Below, piece after piece: positions 12,645 through 25,139 of a stretch of 64,000 nt of DNA (position 1 is the first letter of the stretch; the number at the start of each line of letters is the position of its first letter). The position numbers and the translations under genes were made by a program. This DNA is from Trichuris trichiura (Eukaryota; Nematoda; Enoplea; Trichinellida; Trichuridae). The notes beneath the pieces were generated by a model. That model did not search any database. It was not told the origin of the DNA and saw nothing but the letters and a program-made list of their open reading frames with translations. The stretch spans positions 372,001 to 436,000 of the forward strand of contig JBAJFE010000042.1 in NCBI GenBank assembly GCA_037903355.1. The letters run 5' to 3'.

Positions 12645-13695
12645 ATGGATGAATATTTTCCCAAACCACTATTACGATGACGACACTACTTTTTTTCTCT
12701 TTTTAGTCTTTGTCGACTTTTTGTTTTATAACTCCGTCCAAGTTGCCTGCATAGCTTTCGGGGCGAAAACAAACCCGCAACCGTCAGCTTAAAGCTACTT
12801 TTAAGTGCTGCAACATTCCGATCAAGCTGAAAAGAAAAACAGTGGAACGTTTGTGTACGTTTAAAGCCGTAAAGGTGACTGTCGTTCTCCTGTATGAGTG
12901 GAATGGCGAAACTATACAGCTTAGTAAGAGTTCTGTAGTGTTGAGGCACTGATTACGCGGAAGGGATACCAAGAATTGAACAAGTCGTAGAATGAAAAAA
13001 ATATGGAATCGCTTCTCGAATGTTGGTGAGAAGGCTGATGAGTGAGCAGTCGTTGAAAACATGAAATAACAGTTTTGCAGCTAAATGAATCCTCAACTTT
13101 GCTACGTTAAATATTTTTAAATCTGAAAATACGGTCAGGTTGTCCATAGCTGAACCTGCGTACTTTTCTTATCGGTATTTGATTTTGGTCGCGGTGCATA
13201 TAGACGAAGAATCGGTAATTCAACGCAAGCTGTCCCATTTCGTATCAAGGTAAGATTGACATTGATAAATGCTGTGCTTCATCCAAGGCTTCGTACGAAA
13301 TTATTTAGGTAGTAGTCTCGTAGTAGTTAATACTCCGTCTTTCGACCATTGCTAAGTTCTTGCGTAACGTTTCAGCTGAAGAGGCTCGTGGAATTGTTTT
13401 TACGATAGTTCTCGTTCTAACTTTCATGAATGTCGCCGAGTTTGCCTGTTTTGTTTAAAGATTTTAAACTTGTCAAACCTTGTAAAAAGATTGTAATTTT
13501 TTTCTTTTCTTCGTCTAAGACATTGCAATTTTGTGGTTCATGTTTTCGTCGGGCTGATCCATAACTCTCTATAGAACAACTATAACAGTATAAGTACTTA
13601 CTGCGTAATTGAAGTACGGAATCTCGATTCCATGGAAACTTACATGAAGCGAAGTTTTCAAGAGGGCAAAGTTCCCGTTTTCAGCGCAAAATAAG
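12645..13695 (+). pseudogene. Diverged partial copy of the first gene in the window
   Basis: This segment matches bases 1 to about 960 along its whole length, intron-like parts included, then similarity stops. The exon frames RIGNSTQAVPFRIK, LILRLSTIAKFLRNVSAE and YCVIEVRNLDSMETYMKRSF have clear partners in the first copy. Here the second block runs into a stop (TTTGTTTAA) where the first copy stays open, and the third block ends in a stop just after KVPVFSAK. The later exons of the first gene are absent. It looks like a truncated duplicate rather than a working gene. The left copy starts before the window, so the duplicated length is a minimum. Confidence 0.55.
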
Positions 13696-14279
13696 TGAAA
13701 TTTCTTCATTGCTGTTAGGAACTAACCTAGCTTACTATTATTAGCCGAAAACTGTTCTGATTTTTGTCTTCATGGTAAAGTTGTTCTTCTTGTTGTACTT
13801 ACGTGTTTAGTTGCTGAAGAAGTACTACTCTTCCTTGAATAGCGCAAAGTAGAATACTTAGGCGCACACGTTGGCTATGGCGGCGTCTCCTTCCGGTGGC
13901 ATTCGTTTTATTGGTTTTCTTTTCTGGGCTTTCAAGCTTACACATCTGTCTTCAGCGACAGTGTTGATAGAAATGATTGCAACAGGGTGACTTTCCGTCA
14001 TGAGTATCGCTGAACACGAACGGAGAGTACGCCACAAAGCTCCGGAAAACGCTTTAATGAAAGGTTGCTACCTTTGTAAAACTCTATAATGGAAACATAC
14101 GAATCCCTTACAAGTTACGACGCATTTACCCAGAAGTCAGACAATTTCATCATGATCCCATCTTGCGCCCAGGTAGCACTGCGACAAACTGAATGAAAAA
14201 TTTCATCCCGACGGATACAATTGGATACGTGCGCTAACCTTTCAGTGGAGGTACAAAATCACAGCGCCGAGCTGTTTTC

Positions 14280-14720
14280 GCGTTAAAGTAAGCTTCCGCC
14301 AAACTAAATCTAAAAACGTTGGGACGCGAAGCCATGAAATTTCGCTGCAAAGGTGATTTCGCATCAAAACGAGGCGACCTCAAACTTTTTGCGGCGTAAA
14401 CCTTGACAGGAAGCTTATCTCTGCGTCAAAATGATCAGTTAGCAAAACAAAGCTGGCGTCAAACTTTCGGCGGTTGTCTCTCTACAGGCGAAGTCAAATT
14501 ATTCCTGCGTCAAAATGGGCTCGCGTCGAATAAGTTGCGCGTCAAATATTTAGCGTGGTACGTGGTACATTTTGACGGGAATCATCTCCGCGTCAAAGCG
14601 TTCACGTGGCAAAACGAGGCTTGCGTGAAACTTTCTCCCTGGTTCATCTTGACGCGAAGTCAAAATATCCCTACGTCAAAATAGGCTCGCGTCATAAAGT
14701 TATAGGTTTGGTTTGTCGCG
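14280..14720 (+). repeat. CGTCAAA-rich degenerate repeat, left flank of the 450-bp array
   Basis: The motif gCGTCAAA(at) recurs about every 20-50 bp, with the complement TTTGACG also present. The same motif returns at 18160-18260, immediately after the 450-bp array, so the array appears bracketed by one repeat type. Confidence 0.6.
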
Positions 14721-14859
14721 CTGTTCGGCGAGAACCGTTCTTGTATGCCTTGGGCGCGCAGGGACGAAGTAGTTTACGTAGCGAGTATTATGTTCCTGTG
14801 CTTATGGAGAGCAAGATTCGGATTTTTCGTGGATTGTTTGAGCAACGGGATGTTGGAAA

Positions 14860-17800
14860 TATGAAAAAATTATCTTTTTTATTCTTCATACAGTAACTGA
14901 AGGAAAAGCAGGTAGAAATATTTTCAAAAATCATCGCCAGCCGTCCGACGCGCGCCGGAGAAATACTTTATCTCCGAGACGGCTACAGGAGAGCTAAAAT
15001 GTTTCTCCTGAATTGGAAACGAAAGGCCCAGCGAGAGCGGTGTGCTTTTCAGAGCGATCGCTTTCCCTTTCGATGCGATATGGAAAATAGCGCCAAAAAC
15101 ATAATCCTGCAATGTTCTAGTTTTTAGACAGCTGTGTTGGTTCCCCTACGAGTCCTCGACCCCATTATATCTCTTGATCGTCTAAAATTGCTCTTCTAAA
15201 GCCTGGAGGCACCTAGAAGACGTAGCTTAACTGGCGAATAGTATACGCCTATAGTTAAGCGGAGCCAAATTCCTAGTTTTCAGAGGTCGAGTAATGAACG
15301 GAAAGCCGAAAGTATGAAAAACTTCTCTTTTTACATTTTTCGTACAGTAGATGAACGAAAAGCAGGTAGCGGTAGTTTCAAAAATACTCACAGGCCGTCC
15401 CCTGCGCGTTGGAGAAATCTTTTGTCGGCGGGACGGCTACAGTGGATCTGTAATGATCCTGCGGAATGGGAACGGAAGTGCCGACCGGGAACGAGGCTGT
15501 TTTTCTGCGCGATCGTTTCATTTGAAACCAAACAGAGAGCAGCGGGCAGAAAAGTATTCCTGCATCATTCCTTTTTTTAAATAGCTACGTTGGGTCGCGT
15601 AGGATCTTTGGAAGCTATAAGTTTCGTTTGTTCTCCTGGCTGTGTTCGACGCAAGCCGCTCTTCTATACATTCAGCACGCATGGTGGAAGTACTTTAGAT
15701 AGCGAATATTATGCCGCTATACTCATGGAGAGCAATGTTGAGATTTCTCGTCGCTCGTCTTGACAATCAGCGGCCGAAAATAAGAAATACTTCTGTTTTT
15801 ACATTCTTCGTACCGTAGCTGAACGAGACGCAGGTAACAATGTTTTCAACAATACTCCCAGAATGTCCGCTGCGCCGGATAACTCTTTCGTCCGTGAAAG
15901 GACCGTAGAAGCGCTGTGATGCTCTTGCGGAGTGGGAACGGAAGTACCAAGGGTAACTCACTCTGTTTTTGCTCGCGATCCCATCATCCGAACCGAAACG
16001 GAAAGTGGCTGCAGAAACCAAATCCTGCACCGTACTAGCTTTTATACAGCTGTGTTGAGTCGCGTACGAATCTTAGAAGCTGTTAGACCTCCTGATGGCG
16101 GTGTTTGACTGAAGTCGTTCTTCTATGCCCTGGGGGCACGTTAATGAAGTAGTTTAACTGGCGAATGTTATGCTCGTATACCTACGCAGAGCCATATTCC
16201 TGCTTTTTGGAGCTCGTCTGTGCAAAGGGAAATCGGAAATATGAAAAAATTATCTTTTTACATGAGGCGTGCAGTTGATGAACGAAAAGCAGGTACCAGT
16301 ATTTTCAAAAATACTAAATAGCCGTCGCATGCGCGCCGGAAAAGTTTTTTGTGAGCGATATGGCTGTAGTAGCGCTGTAGTTTTCCTGCGCAGTGGGATT
16401 TGATACGCGGACCGATAGGGATCCTGTTCTTCTGCGCGATGGCTTCCTTTGAAACGAAATCGAAAGGAGTGCTCAAAAACGTGTTCGTTGCATCCTCCTT
16501 GCTGTTAGATGGATGCTCTGGGTCGGATAGAGACTTTGGAAGCTGTAAGTTTCGTTTGTCGCGGTGTTCGATGAAAGGCGCTCTTCTATACACCTGCCGC
16601 GCATGGACGAAGAACTTAACATAGCGAGTATTATGTTCCTATACTGATGCAGAGTTCATTTGTGCAACGGGAGAGCAGAAACATGAAAGTGCGTCTTTTT
16701 ACATTCTTCGTACAGTAGATGAACGAAAAGCAGGTACCAGTATTTTCAAAATTCTTAACTAGGCGTCGCATGCGCGGCGGAAAGGTTTTTTGTGAGCTAG
16801 AGGGCTGTAGTAGCGCTGTAGCTTTCTTGCGGAATGGGATTTGATACGCGGACCGATAGGGAGCCTGTGTTTCTGCCCGATGGCTTCATTTGAAACTAAA
16901 TCGAAAGGAGTGCTCAAAAACGTGTTCGATGCATCCTCCTTGCTGCTAAGTGGATGCTCTGGGTCGGATAGAGACTATGGAAGCTGTTAGTTTTGTTTGT
17001 CGCGGTGATCGACAAAAGGCGCTCGTCTGTGCACTGGCCGCGCATGGACGAACAACTTTACGTAGCGGGTATTGTGTTCTTATACTTATGGAGAGCAGCA
17101 TTCGGAGTTTTCGAGCCAGTTAGGCTTGAAATAGGAGAAATTTCTTTCTTCGTACAGTAGATGTACGAAAAGCAGGTACGACGTTTTTCAAAAATACTCA
17201 TAGGCCTTCCTCTGCGCGCCCGACTAGTGTTTTGTGTGCGAGAGCGCTTCAGTAGCGCAGTATCGGTTCTCTGTTGTGGGAACGGAAACGCAGAACTATA
17301 ATGAGCCCCTTTTTTTGCGCGATGGCTTCATTTGAATCCAAATCTAACGTAGCCGGCATAAACGTAGTCCTGCATTATTCTAGCTTCTGGAAGCTATAGG
17401 TTTCGGTTGTGGCGGTGTTCGACCAAAACCGCTCTTGTATAGCCTGGGCGCGCATGGACGAAGTAGTTTAAGTAGGGAGTATGATAGGCCCATACTTATA
17501 TAGAGCATAGTTCGGATTTTTCCGAGATCGTTTGGGCTACGGGATGCTGGAGATATGAAGAAATTTTGTCTTTACATTCTTTGTACAGTAGATTAACGAT
17601 AAGAAGGGAGTAGTATTTTCAAAAATAGTCACTAGCCCTCAAACGCTCGCTGGAGAACGGTTTTATTTTCGAGACGGCTACAGACGCGTTAAAACTCTTC
17701 TGCGAAAAAGGATAAAGAAAGGGTGAGCGCGAACGAAGCAGTTTCTTGCACCATCGCTTCATCCGAAACGAAATGAAAAGTTGCGGGCACAATCGTATTC

Positions 17801-18170
17801 CTTAATGCGTATAGCCAACAGATGGCTGTGCTGTCCCGCTATGGAGCTTTGGAATCTGCCAATTGTCTTGATAGTGGTGCTCCAATGGAGCCGCACTTGT
17901 ATATTCTGAGGGCCGCATGCAGGAACTTTTAACTGGCTAATATAGTGCCCCTATACTTACGGTTAGTGCCACTCCGATTTTTCAGTGCTTGTGCGAGCAA
18001 CGGACAGCTGAAAATACGATAAAATGCTAGTTTTTGGATTAATGCTACAGTAGGTAAAGGAAAAGCAGGTACCACTATTTTCAAAAATAGTGATGAGGCC
18101 TCCGGAGCGCGTGGACAAGTTTTGTGTCTGAGAGAAAGCTACCGGTGGCTGCGTGAAACCGTTTCGCGTC
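14860..18170 (+). repeat. Tandem array of eight diverged ~450-bp units
   Basis: A shared block around cagtagatgaacgaaaagca begins near 14891, 15345, 15813, 16272, 16713, 17155, 17586 and 18048; the spacings are 454, 468, 459, 441, 442, 431 and 462. After the block comes ttttcaaaaatac, a ggccgtc/tcgcatgcgcg segment, and later agcgagtattatg. Units 4 and 5 are closest to each other. No frame stays open across units, and there is no 5S rRNA, snRNA or tRNA signature. The array is richer in GC than the flanks. Confidence 0.85.
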
Positions 18171-18259
18171 ACAATAAGGTGGGACAAACAGACACGGAAC
18201 GTCTTTTCACTTTTGCGTCAAAGGAAGGCACGTCAAAATGCGACGTCATATTTTAACTG

Positions 18260-20570
18260 TGCGCAAATTTGTTTCATTTGGAAAAAAAGGTATGTTTAGC
18301 TTAATTAGAATGGGTGCATGTCGACTGCAGCTGAACGTGAGAGTTGCGTGAAAAGAAAGCGAGTCAGTCTGACTTGAAAGGCTATTTTGTCATCGTCGGG
18401 AGAATGTTATGTATTTGCAGTTAAACGTGAAAAGTAACGCACGTAAACGGTATAGCGTGGATTAATTATAGAAGAGAATGATAGATTTCTTTCAGTTTTC
18501 GATTTAAAGTAAATGTTTTCAGAAAAGTGGGTATTGCGAATTGTTTTCCATTTTCAAAAGTGCTCATCCTTTAAGCTCGCTTTAAACATTTTGAAGCTGG
18601 CGGTGTATAAAAGGTATGAGCATAGAAGCAAACAGTTAAAGTGAAGAACTGTGCTGTTTGCTCGAAACTTTAAGAATACAGTAAAATTGAGGTAAAGAAA
18701 GAACAAAAGAATAATGAAAGAAACGCAAATGAATACAATTCATAGTGGCAAGCGGACAAGAATAAAGCGATGGAACAGGAAAGCCGTAGAAACCAGGATG
18801 ATATAAAAGACGGAAAGGAAGCATAGATGGCACCATGAGAAAGAAGAAAAGAAACGACGAAGGACTATTAAAGAAGAAGGAAAGGAATAAGGTAGAAAAA
18901 TGCGAACGAAGGGAAAGAGAAAGAAGGAAGAAAAGATTATCGAAAACAATTTTGTGCCAACATAGAGCACACCACACTCCATACAAACTTTAACGGCTTT
19001 AACCAGAGTTTAAACGATGGCCAAATCAGAAACTGGAAAATAATTGACATTTCAACAAACTTTCACCAGTTAATTCCCACCTACAATGGATAGCTGTGAA
19101 TATAAATCCTTTACGATAAAAACCCTTGAACCGTGATTCTATTTTATTGTGAACATAACGTTTATGTAAAAGCACAGCCTATATTCGGAGATGTAATTAT
19201 TGTTCCTAATATTTTCTTATTAAGTTGAGATTTAAGGTTTATCGCACCATGTCGAAGGTCCTTTGAATCAGCGTTGATGGCGAGCAACAATCCGCCCTGA
19301 AAGCTCTACTTGGTAAGAAAAGATGAGAAAACAATACGTCGTATCTTTTTGAATAGTACAATAATGGAGTAATGCACGCAGTTATTTGGAAGTTTTTAAT
19401 GTGTTATGTAGTTTGCCCGGAAAACCAGCCTAAATTTATTTTTCTTTTTCAATGACGATTGATAGTTGCCCATGAAACCGACCGTTCACGAAATCTACCA
19501 CAACTTTGTCATTCAAAATCCTAAGGATAATAAGTGACGTATACCCAATATGAAAACGGATACACCCGTGAAAACCAGTAATTTAGTTCCCCATTAAAGA
19601 CGGAACATCAAAAAGTAAATTTGTTTTAAGAACAAAGCCTCTTTCAGTTCTTTTATCAGTTGCCATGGATTTTAAGGTTGTAAAATGCTGTATGCACAGC
19701 AGTCAGTCTCTGTTCAACCAACGTTTTTTAGAGTAAATTTGAAATACTGTAGATTCTAATTGACGGAAAAGAGTATTATTTTTTCTTTTACTCGATAAAA
19801 TTATTCTTGTTTTCCTTTTCCTATCGCTTACTGAAGAAATTGCACCACTTTTAAGTGAACGTTATCAGACTAAGCATTTAGGAATTCGTCAAAATCATAT
19901 CTTTTTAAAGGGATAATCATATTTCAAAACGTTCTTTGCTCCCAATGTTTATACAATCAGAGTAAATATCATTCTAACTGAGTAAATACGATCGTTCTTC
20001 AAGGTCAACGAAATAGGTCATCAGTTCATTATATCAGCCAGAGGGAAGAAATTGTTGGAGCATTTGTTTGCTTTAATCGTATAGTAGTCAGTGCTAATGT
20101 TTGCACTTGTAAGATGTACCTTAACCTCTTATACGCTGAAACGATAAAATTCTATACTTGCAAGCAATGTGTCAATAGTAAATGGGTTATTGAAACGACC
20201 TTTTATCAGGTCAATCAGTGATTTGCATACCACTAAAGTATTGTGGCCGAGACCCAGACGCTCAAAATCAGTGTTCGCTCGTTCCGACTTGCAGAGCAGT
20301 TGCTCCTATGCGACTACTGCTGATCGCTGCTCGTTCATTCCAGTGGTAAATGCTGCCGGTTGGAGGATCCATTTGGAAAAGACCAGTCGCTGGACAGGAC
20401 GACAGGATGACGGTGCCATATGGAAATGATCGACAGAAATGAAGAATTCTTCAAAAGATGATGGACAAACCAGTTCAATGTTGGAATGAAAGATGGTGAG
20501 TCTTTTAGTCTTAAACACCTTTCATTTTTTCAACTTTTAGAATCTCGCTGACGGCTAATTAAAAAGAAAT
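18260..20570. other. No gene; purine-rich tract
   Basis: The stretch 18640-18950 is strongly purine-rich on the plus strand (gaaagaagaaaagaaacg type). This creates long minus-strand open frames rich in Phe, Leu and Ser, which I treat as artefacts of composition. Confidence 0.4.
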
Positions 20571-20835
20571 GACCATTATAAATTCGTGAAAAGAGAGCAG
20601 AGAAAATTGTCCAAACAGCGGATCGTAAACTCGACCAAAAAAGAGGACGAAAAAAGGAAAGGACGACAGCTCAAAACGGGACGACAATTTCAAACCGAGA
20701 GGGCCATTCAAAATTCGTGAAGAGGATCGAGCAGAAAATTTCCGGACAGCCAATCGTCTAATTGACCAAAAACGAGGACGAAAAAAAGGAAAGGACGACC
20801 GGTCAAAACTGGACAACAATTTCAAAACGGAGGAC
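20571..20835 (+). repeat. 131-bp unit repeated twice
   Basis: The unit starting gaccattataaattcgtga at 20571 repeats at about 20702 (ggccattcaaaattcgtga). Both contain gaggacgaaaaa, ggaaaggacgac and gacaatttcaaa at matching distances. Confidence 0.8.
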
Positions 20836-20859
20836 GAGTCAAAGACGCTTGACATTTCA

Positions 20860-21854
20860 ATTGCACTATTTTTTGAAAAGACGCTCGAAACTATTTTTTA
20901 AAGTAAGAAATTTGTCGTTTTTTGCTTATGTTGATTTTTGCATTATTTTAGGTCGAAAAAAGAAAACAGCTGAAGAAACACGATATTTTGCGTCGCTATT
21001 TGTCCGTCTGATCAATCCGTCAAAATCTCAAACGACCAAATATTGTCATACCTGTTGCAGAGAAGACTCGCTCGTTTGGTATTGTCTGTCTTCTGCTGAC
21101 GTCAACTGGCAATATATTTTTTAGAGTCGACCGATGTTCGTCTGTTTCCTAAGCGCATTTCGAAGAGGAAGAAAATTTTGTGGACAAGAAATGGACTGGT
21201 CTTCAACTTCAGCATATATCATCGCTGAGATTTTTCTCAGCAACTCATTTCATTCCTTCATCTTCTCTGACGGAGCAGATCATATCCTGGTGTTGGGTAT
21301 GAATCTCTCTGTTTTATGATGTGATTTTTTCACATCTCGAATTTTTTGTCATACTTCGCTCTTCAGCATCGTCTCCTGTTCGAAGACATGGTCTGGAATC
21401 GTCTTATGGATCGCGCTCTCAGCTGATCGCGTCTCGTGATCATCATTCTCTCATTTTGTCTCCTTTCATATCTTCTCTCCTCTGAGCAGATGAGCTGTTT
21501 CTCTCATCATGTTCAGTTCTTTTCATTCAGTCTTTCATTCTCAGTCTCTCTCTCTCTCTCCTGGTTCATTTTCTGGGAGGGGGGTTGTCTTCGGCCAGGT
21601 TCTTTCGGTCCGATTGGTGGATCCGATTCCTGGTATTAGCACGGATCGGGAATCCGCTCCTGTATTCGAGTGTATTATGCCGGCATCCGGCGCGTTTTTT
21701 AAGTCTTTGTTTACTTAGTGGTTTTTTTGAGCAACCTTCTTCCCCCTGGTGTGATTTTTTTGATCACGTGGTTCCTTCCCCATTACCACGTTTCGAGTGA
21801 CATTTCGAGTGACAGCCTCTCATGCGGTTATTTCTGAGATGGATGGATGAGTCA
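20860..21854. other. No gene; pyrimidine-rich tract
   Basis: The stretch 21430-21565 is pyrimidine-rich and includes a short TC run near 21545. Open frames over it are compositional. Confidence 0.35.
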
Positions 21855-22400
21855 TATCCCCTCATGCGATCATTCTGACATGCAAATTTTGGGAGTACCC
21901 CGTCATGCATTGATTTTGACATGCATTTTTGGGGGTACTCCCCTTATGCAGTGATTTTGACATGCAGATTAGAGTATTTCCCCCATGCGATGATTTTGAG
22001 ATGCAATTTTGAGGGTACCCTCCGCATGCGGTGATTTTGACATGCAATTTTGAGGGTACCCCCCGCATGCGATGACTTTGACATGCAATTTTGAGGGTAC
22101 CCTCCGCATGCGATGATTTTGACATGCAATTTTGAGGGTACCCCCCACATGCGATGATTTTGACATGCAATTTTGAGGATACCCTCCGCATGCGATGATT
22201 TTGACATGCAATTTTGAGGATATCCCCTCATGCTGTGATTCTGACATGCGGTTTTGAGGGTACCCTCCGCATGCGATTATTTTGACATGATGTACAGGGG
22301 CACTCTCGCATGCGATGACTTTGACAAGCGGTTCGAGAGTACCCCTTGATGTAATGACTTCGACATGCACTTTTCAGTGATCTCCAGCATGCAATGTGTT
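21855..22400 (+). repeat. 41-bp minisatellite, about 13 copies
   Basis: Unit: catgcgatgattttgacatg followed by caattttgagggtaccctccg. Each unit holds a gcatgc-type palindrome and a gacatgc box. The central units are nearly identical; those at both ends are degenerate, and related CATGC motifs continue loosely to about 23000. Because 41 is not a multiple of 3, all three minus frames show the same repeating peptide (for example HVKIIACGGYPQNCMSK), so these open frames are not genes. Confidence 0.92.
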
Positions 22401-23015
22401 GGATGCTACTATTTGTGAGACATCCTCATGAGATGATTTTATGGACTTGCACAGTGACTCCTTTTCATGCAACGACGATGTTAGCGATGACAATTTTCTC
22501 GCTGGATTATCATACTGTCAGCACGGTCCTTTCATGCAAGAATATTTACGCTCGTAGGAGATATACCCTCTATGTGAAGGCAACATGCCAGTGCCAGAAC
22601 ATCCATCAGCACAGGGGTTATATACTCCATGCCAATCTTACATGTATGCTTCAATTCCAATCATACGTCTAGGAGTCATACCCACTAGTAGACCGCAGTA
22701 CGTTATAGGACTCCATTAGATATTTTAGACCCATGGGAGCGACATTCATACTTCGCATGCAAGTATATAGTTATCAAAGGAATGGTATGGCTCCACGGGT
22801 TACAAGCAAGTGGTACAACTCCTAATCTCAGGTGTTGGAACTTTTAAGAATAGGCAACATGCGGTCCATTTCCATCAGAGAAGGTACGGTATAGTATCAA
22901 CATTTCTGAGCAAAATATATTTCATGAAAGTCCATAGGTCCATTGGACAGTGCGAGGATGACAGAAGGTGCCAAAATTGGTGTGGATGTCTTGTGGTTTT
23001 AAACTTTCTTTTTTT
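22401..23015. other. Degenerate CATGC-rich sequence
   Basis: There are loose copies of ggcaacatgc and ggtacggtat boxes; similar boxes recur near 38810-38860. No gene is supported. Confidence 0.35.
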
Positions 23016-25139
23016 TCAACTGCTCTCTACATTTCCAGTCCGTCGCATGTTGCCCTGTCGCGCTTGTCGTTGATCTTGAGGCTTTTTTGTTGTCTTTGTG
23101 ACAGTAGTCCTTCCATTCTTGTGCTTGTCGCTGCTGCTTTCTTCCGCTAGCATTGCGTAATCTTGCTTGAGCTCTTCAATTCCCATTAAATTGTTTTTTA
23201 ACTTTTCAATTCGTGACTTTTCCATTTGCTTCTTTCGGCACACCTTGCACTTTTTATCCTTTCTCAAAATAATCTCTGCTGCTCACAATTGGCCAACCGA
23301 GTTTGCATACAGTTCACATATTTTTTGTCATCACCTTTGCTCCGATTGTGCCAAATGAGCGGTCATTTTCAGACTTTGCTTTCCTTGTAATCGCGTCCGT
23401 GACAAACGATTTGTGGATTGTGTCTTTGTGAACATATAACACCATTTGTTAACCATTGCAGACAATTTTAACCATTGTAAACTTCGCAACTTCTACACCG
23501 TACCTCCTCTAATGAAAACCTACAAGCCCATAACCAGAATCCAACGGTCAAACGAGAGAACAATACTATCCCATACATTTGAAATTATATACGAGCACAA
23601 CGCGACACATTCAAACCTATATCATGCCATGATGTAATACATGAGGATGTCACACAAATAGATATATGAGATCACTGTCATGCAATTAATACATGTGTGA
23701 GAATTCAATGTTATTAACACTCCCGGCATGCAAACATCAATTCTTACCAATGGAACAGAATGTCGTGTAGTTCTTCTTGTAGGTTCTGACTTTCGGCTGA
23801 AACTGGATGCCCTACCAACGTATGGATGGGCGGTTATTAGTTCAAAACGGGACAAAACTTTGCCAAGACATCGAGAACAATGCACACTACTTTGGGTCAG
23901 TTTTACTTTGGCATTTCACCCGAAGGACCTCCCAAAAATTCTTTATTTCATTATCCAATTCAGCATGCAAAACATAGAATGCAATAGTATCACAGTGAAA
24001 TACACTACAACAACTGCAATGTTGTTTTCGCCTAAAAATAATTCATCATCTATCCGTGCAACAAAAGCTATTTTTTTGTAACAATTTAAAAGACAGCTTA
24101 CCGCAGACTATGCCTTTATCACACACAATATATGTGACCAGTAGAAATGCCAAGCTTGTCTCAGCTAACGATCGGTCTTTTTCAAATGGTACTTACCAAA
24201 TCATCGTCAACTGATTCATTTCTTTGTGTCCATTGTGGTGAATTCTAACACCTTGAATTCATGCCAGATTTCATCAGCTTTTTACTCATCGCTTCCTTTG
24301 CCATCACCAATTTCCGTTCGCTTACTCTAAAACGTCAGTTTGTCAACTTTTATTCACCATGACAGAACTAATTAACTTATATACTTACCAATGTAGAAGG
24401 ACTATGACAATCATGATTATACCAATGATATACCATTCTCCATATGATATTATTAGTCACAGTTTCAAGACGACCTAACATTATGCAAATCAGCAGCAGC
24501 TACTAACGGCCGTTATCTGACCTCTGATGTAACAAAGATAAGGCAAAACGCTTACTTTAGCCCGGTCAATGTACGATTTGACCTGATTTTCCTGTTTACA
24601 TTCCATCCGAGTAGCTTCTTCGATGCAAACTAACAGACCTCTTTGGCTCTATTACTTTTCCTTTCTGTTTGAACAGCGAATTTGACCTGTTTTCATTGTT
24701 TACAAATGTTCAGTTCAGTTCCCTCCGGCAACATTATCTGAAAGTTTACTTTTAGTTTACTCAAAACGAAAAGCTTTTTCTTTCTTACCTCTTTTAGAGC
24801 TTCATTTTTCCATTTGCATTTGTTTCCAATCCTGAAATACACTTACTACACAATATGAACGTTTCTTACCAAATCCATTTAGGAGGAAGCAATTTCTTTT
24901 TAACATGTTGTGACCATTCTTTCGTTTCATAATGCTAAACTGAAACAATAACGTTTCAAATTTATCGTTCATACCTATTCGTTTCTTTTTGACTTCTTTT
25001 CGCTATCCATTTAGTGATTCTGGTGTTTGCGCGAGCAACAAACACTTCACCTGCAAATGAAATTTTTTAAATTCAACTTACCTTGTCTACAACAATTGCT
25101 AAACAGGCCAACGTCTCCAAAATGTCGGTTGCTGTTCAC
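23016..25139 (-). CDS. Unidentified multi-exon gene, model incomplete
   Basis: Many minus-strand donors (gtaagt/gtaagc, seen as acttac/gcttac on the plus strand) alternate with acceptors over 2 kb, with coding-like blocks between them. Blocks: 25139-25082 (VNSNRHFGDVGLF), 25050-24975 (GEVFVARANTRITKWIAKRS), 24934-24870 (HYETKEWSQHVKKKLLPPKW), then IGNKCKWKNEALKE and IMLPEGTELNIF, about 24630-24555 (CIEEATRMECKQENQVKSYI), blocks near 24400 and 24320-24200 (KLVMAKEAMSKKLMK), and 23267-23016 (CKVCRKKQMEKSRIEKL, Lys-rich). Most junctions keep frame, but the 24975/24934 and 24559 junctions do not, so the gene may be decayed or my exon edges wrong. I do not recognise the protein; the last block is basic and coiled-coil-like. 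Confidence 0.42.

Noticed and set aside
14860..18170. 450-bp array as a 5S rRNA, spliced-leader or snRNA cluster
   Set aside because: Array size would fit, but no conserved RNA sequence, internal promoter box or Sm site recurs in the units.
18636..18986. Phe/Ser/Leu-rich minus-strand frames that look like membrane proteins
   Set aside because: Composition of a purine-rich tract; overlapping frames are equally open and there is no start or splice context.
21862..22370. Minus-strand open frames with repeating peptides
   Set aside because: Produced by the 41-bp minisatellite in all three frames.
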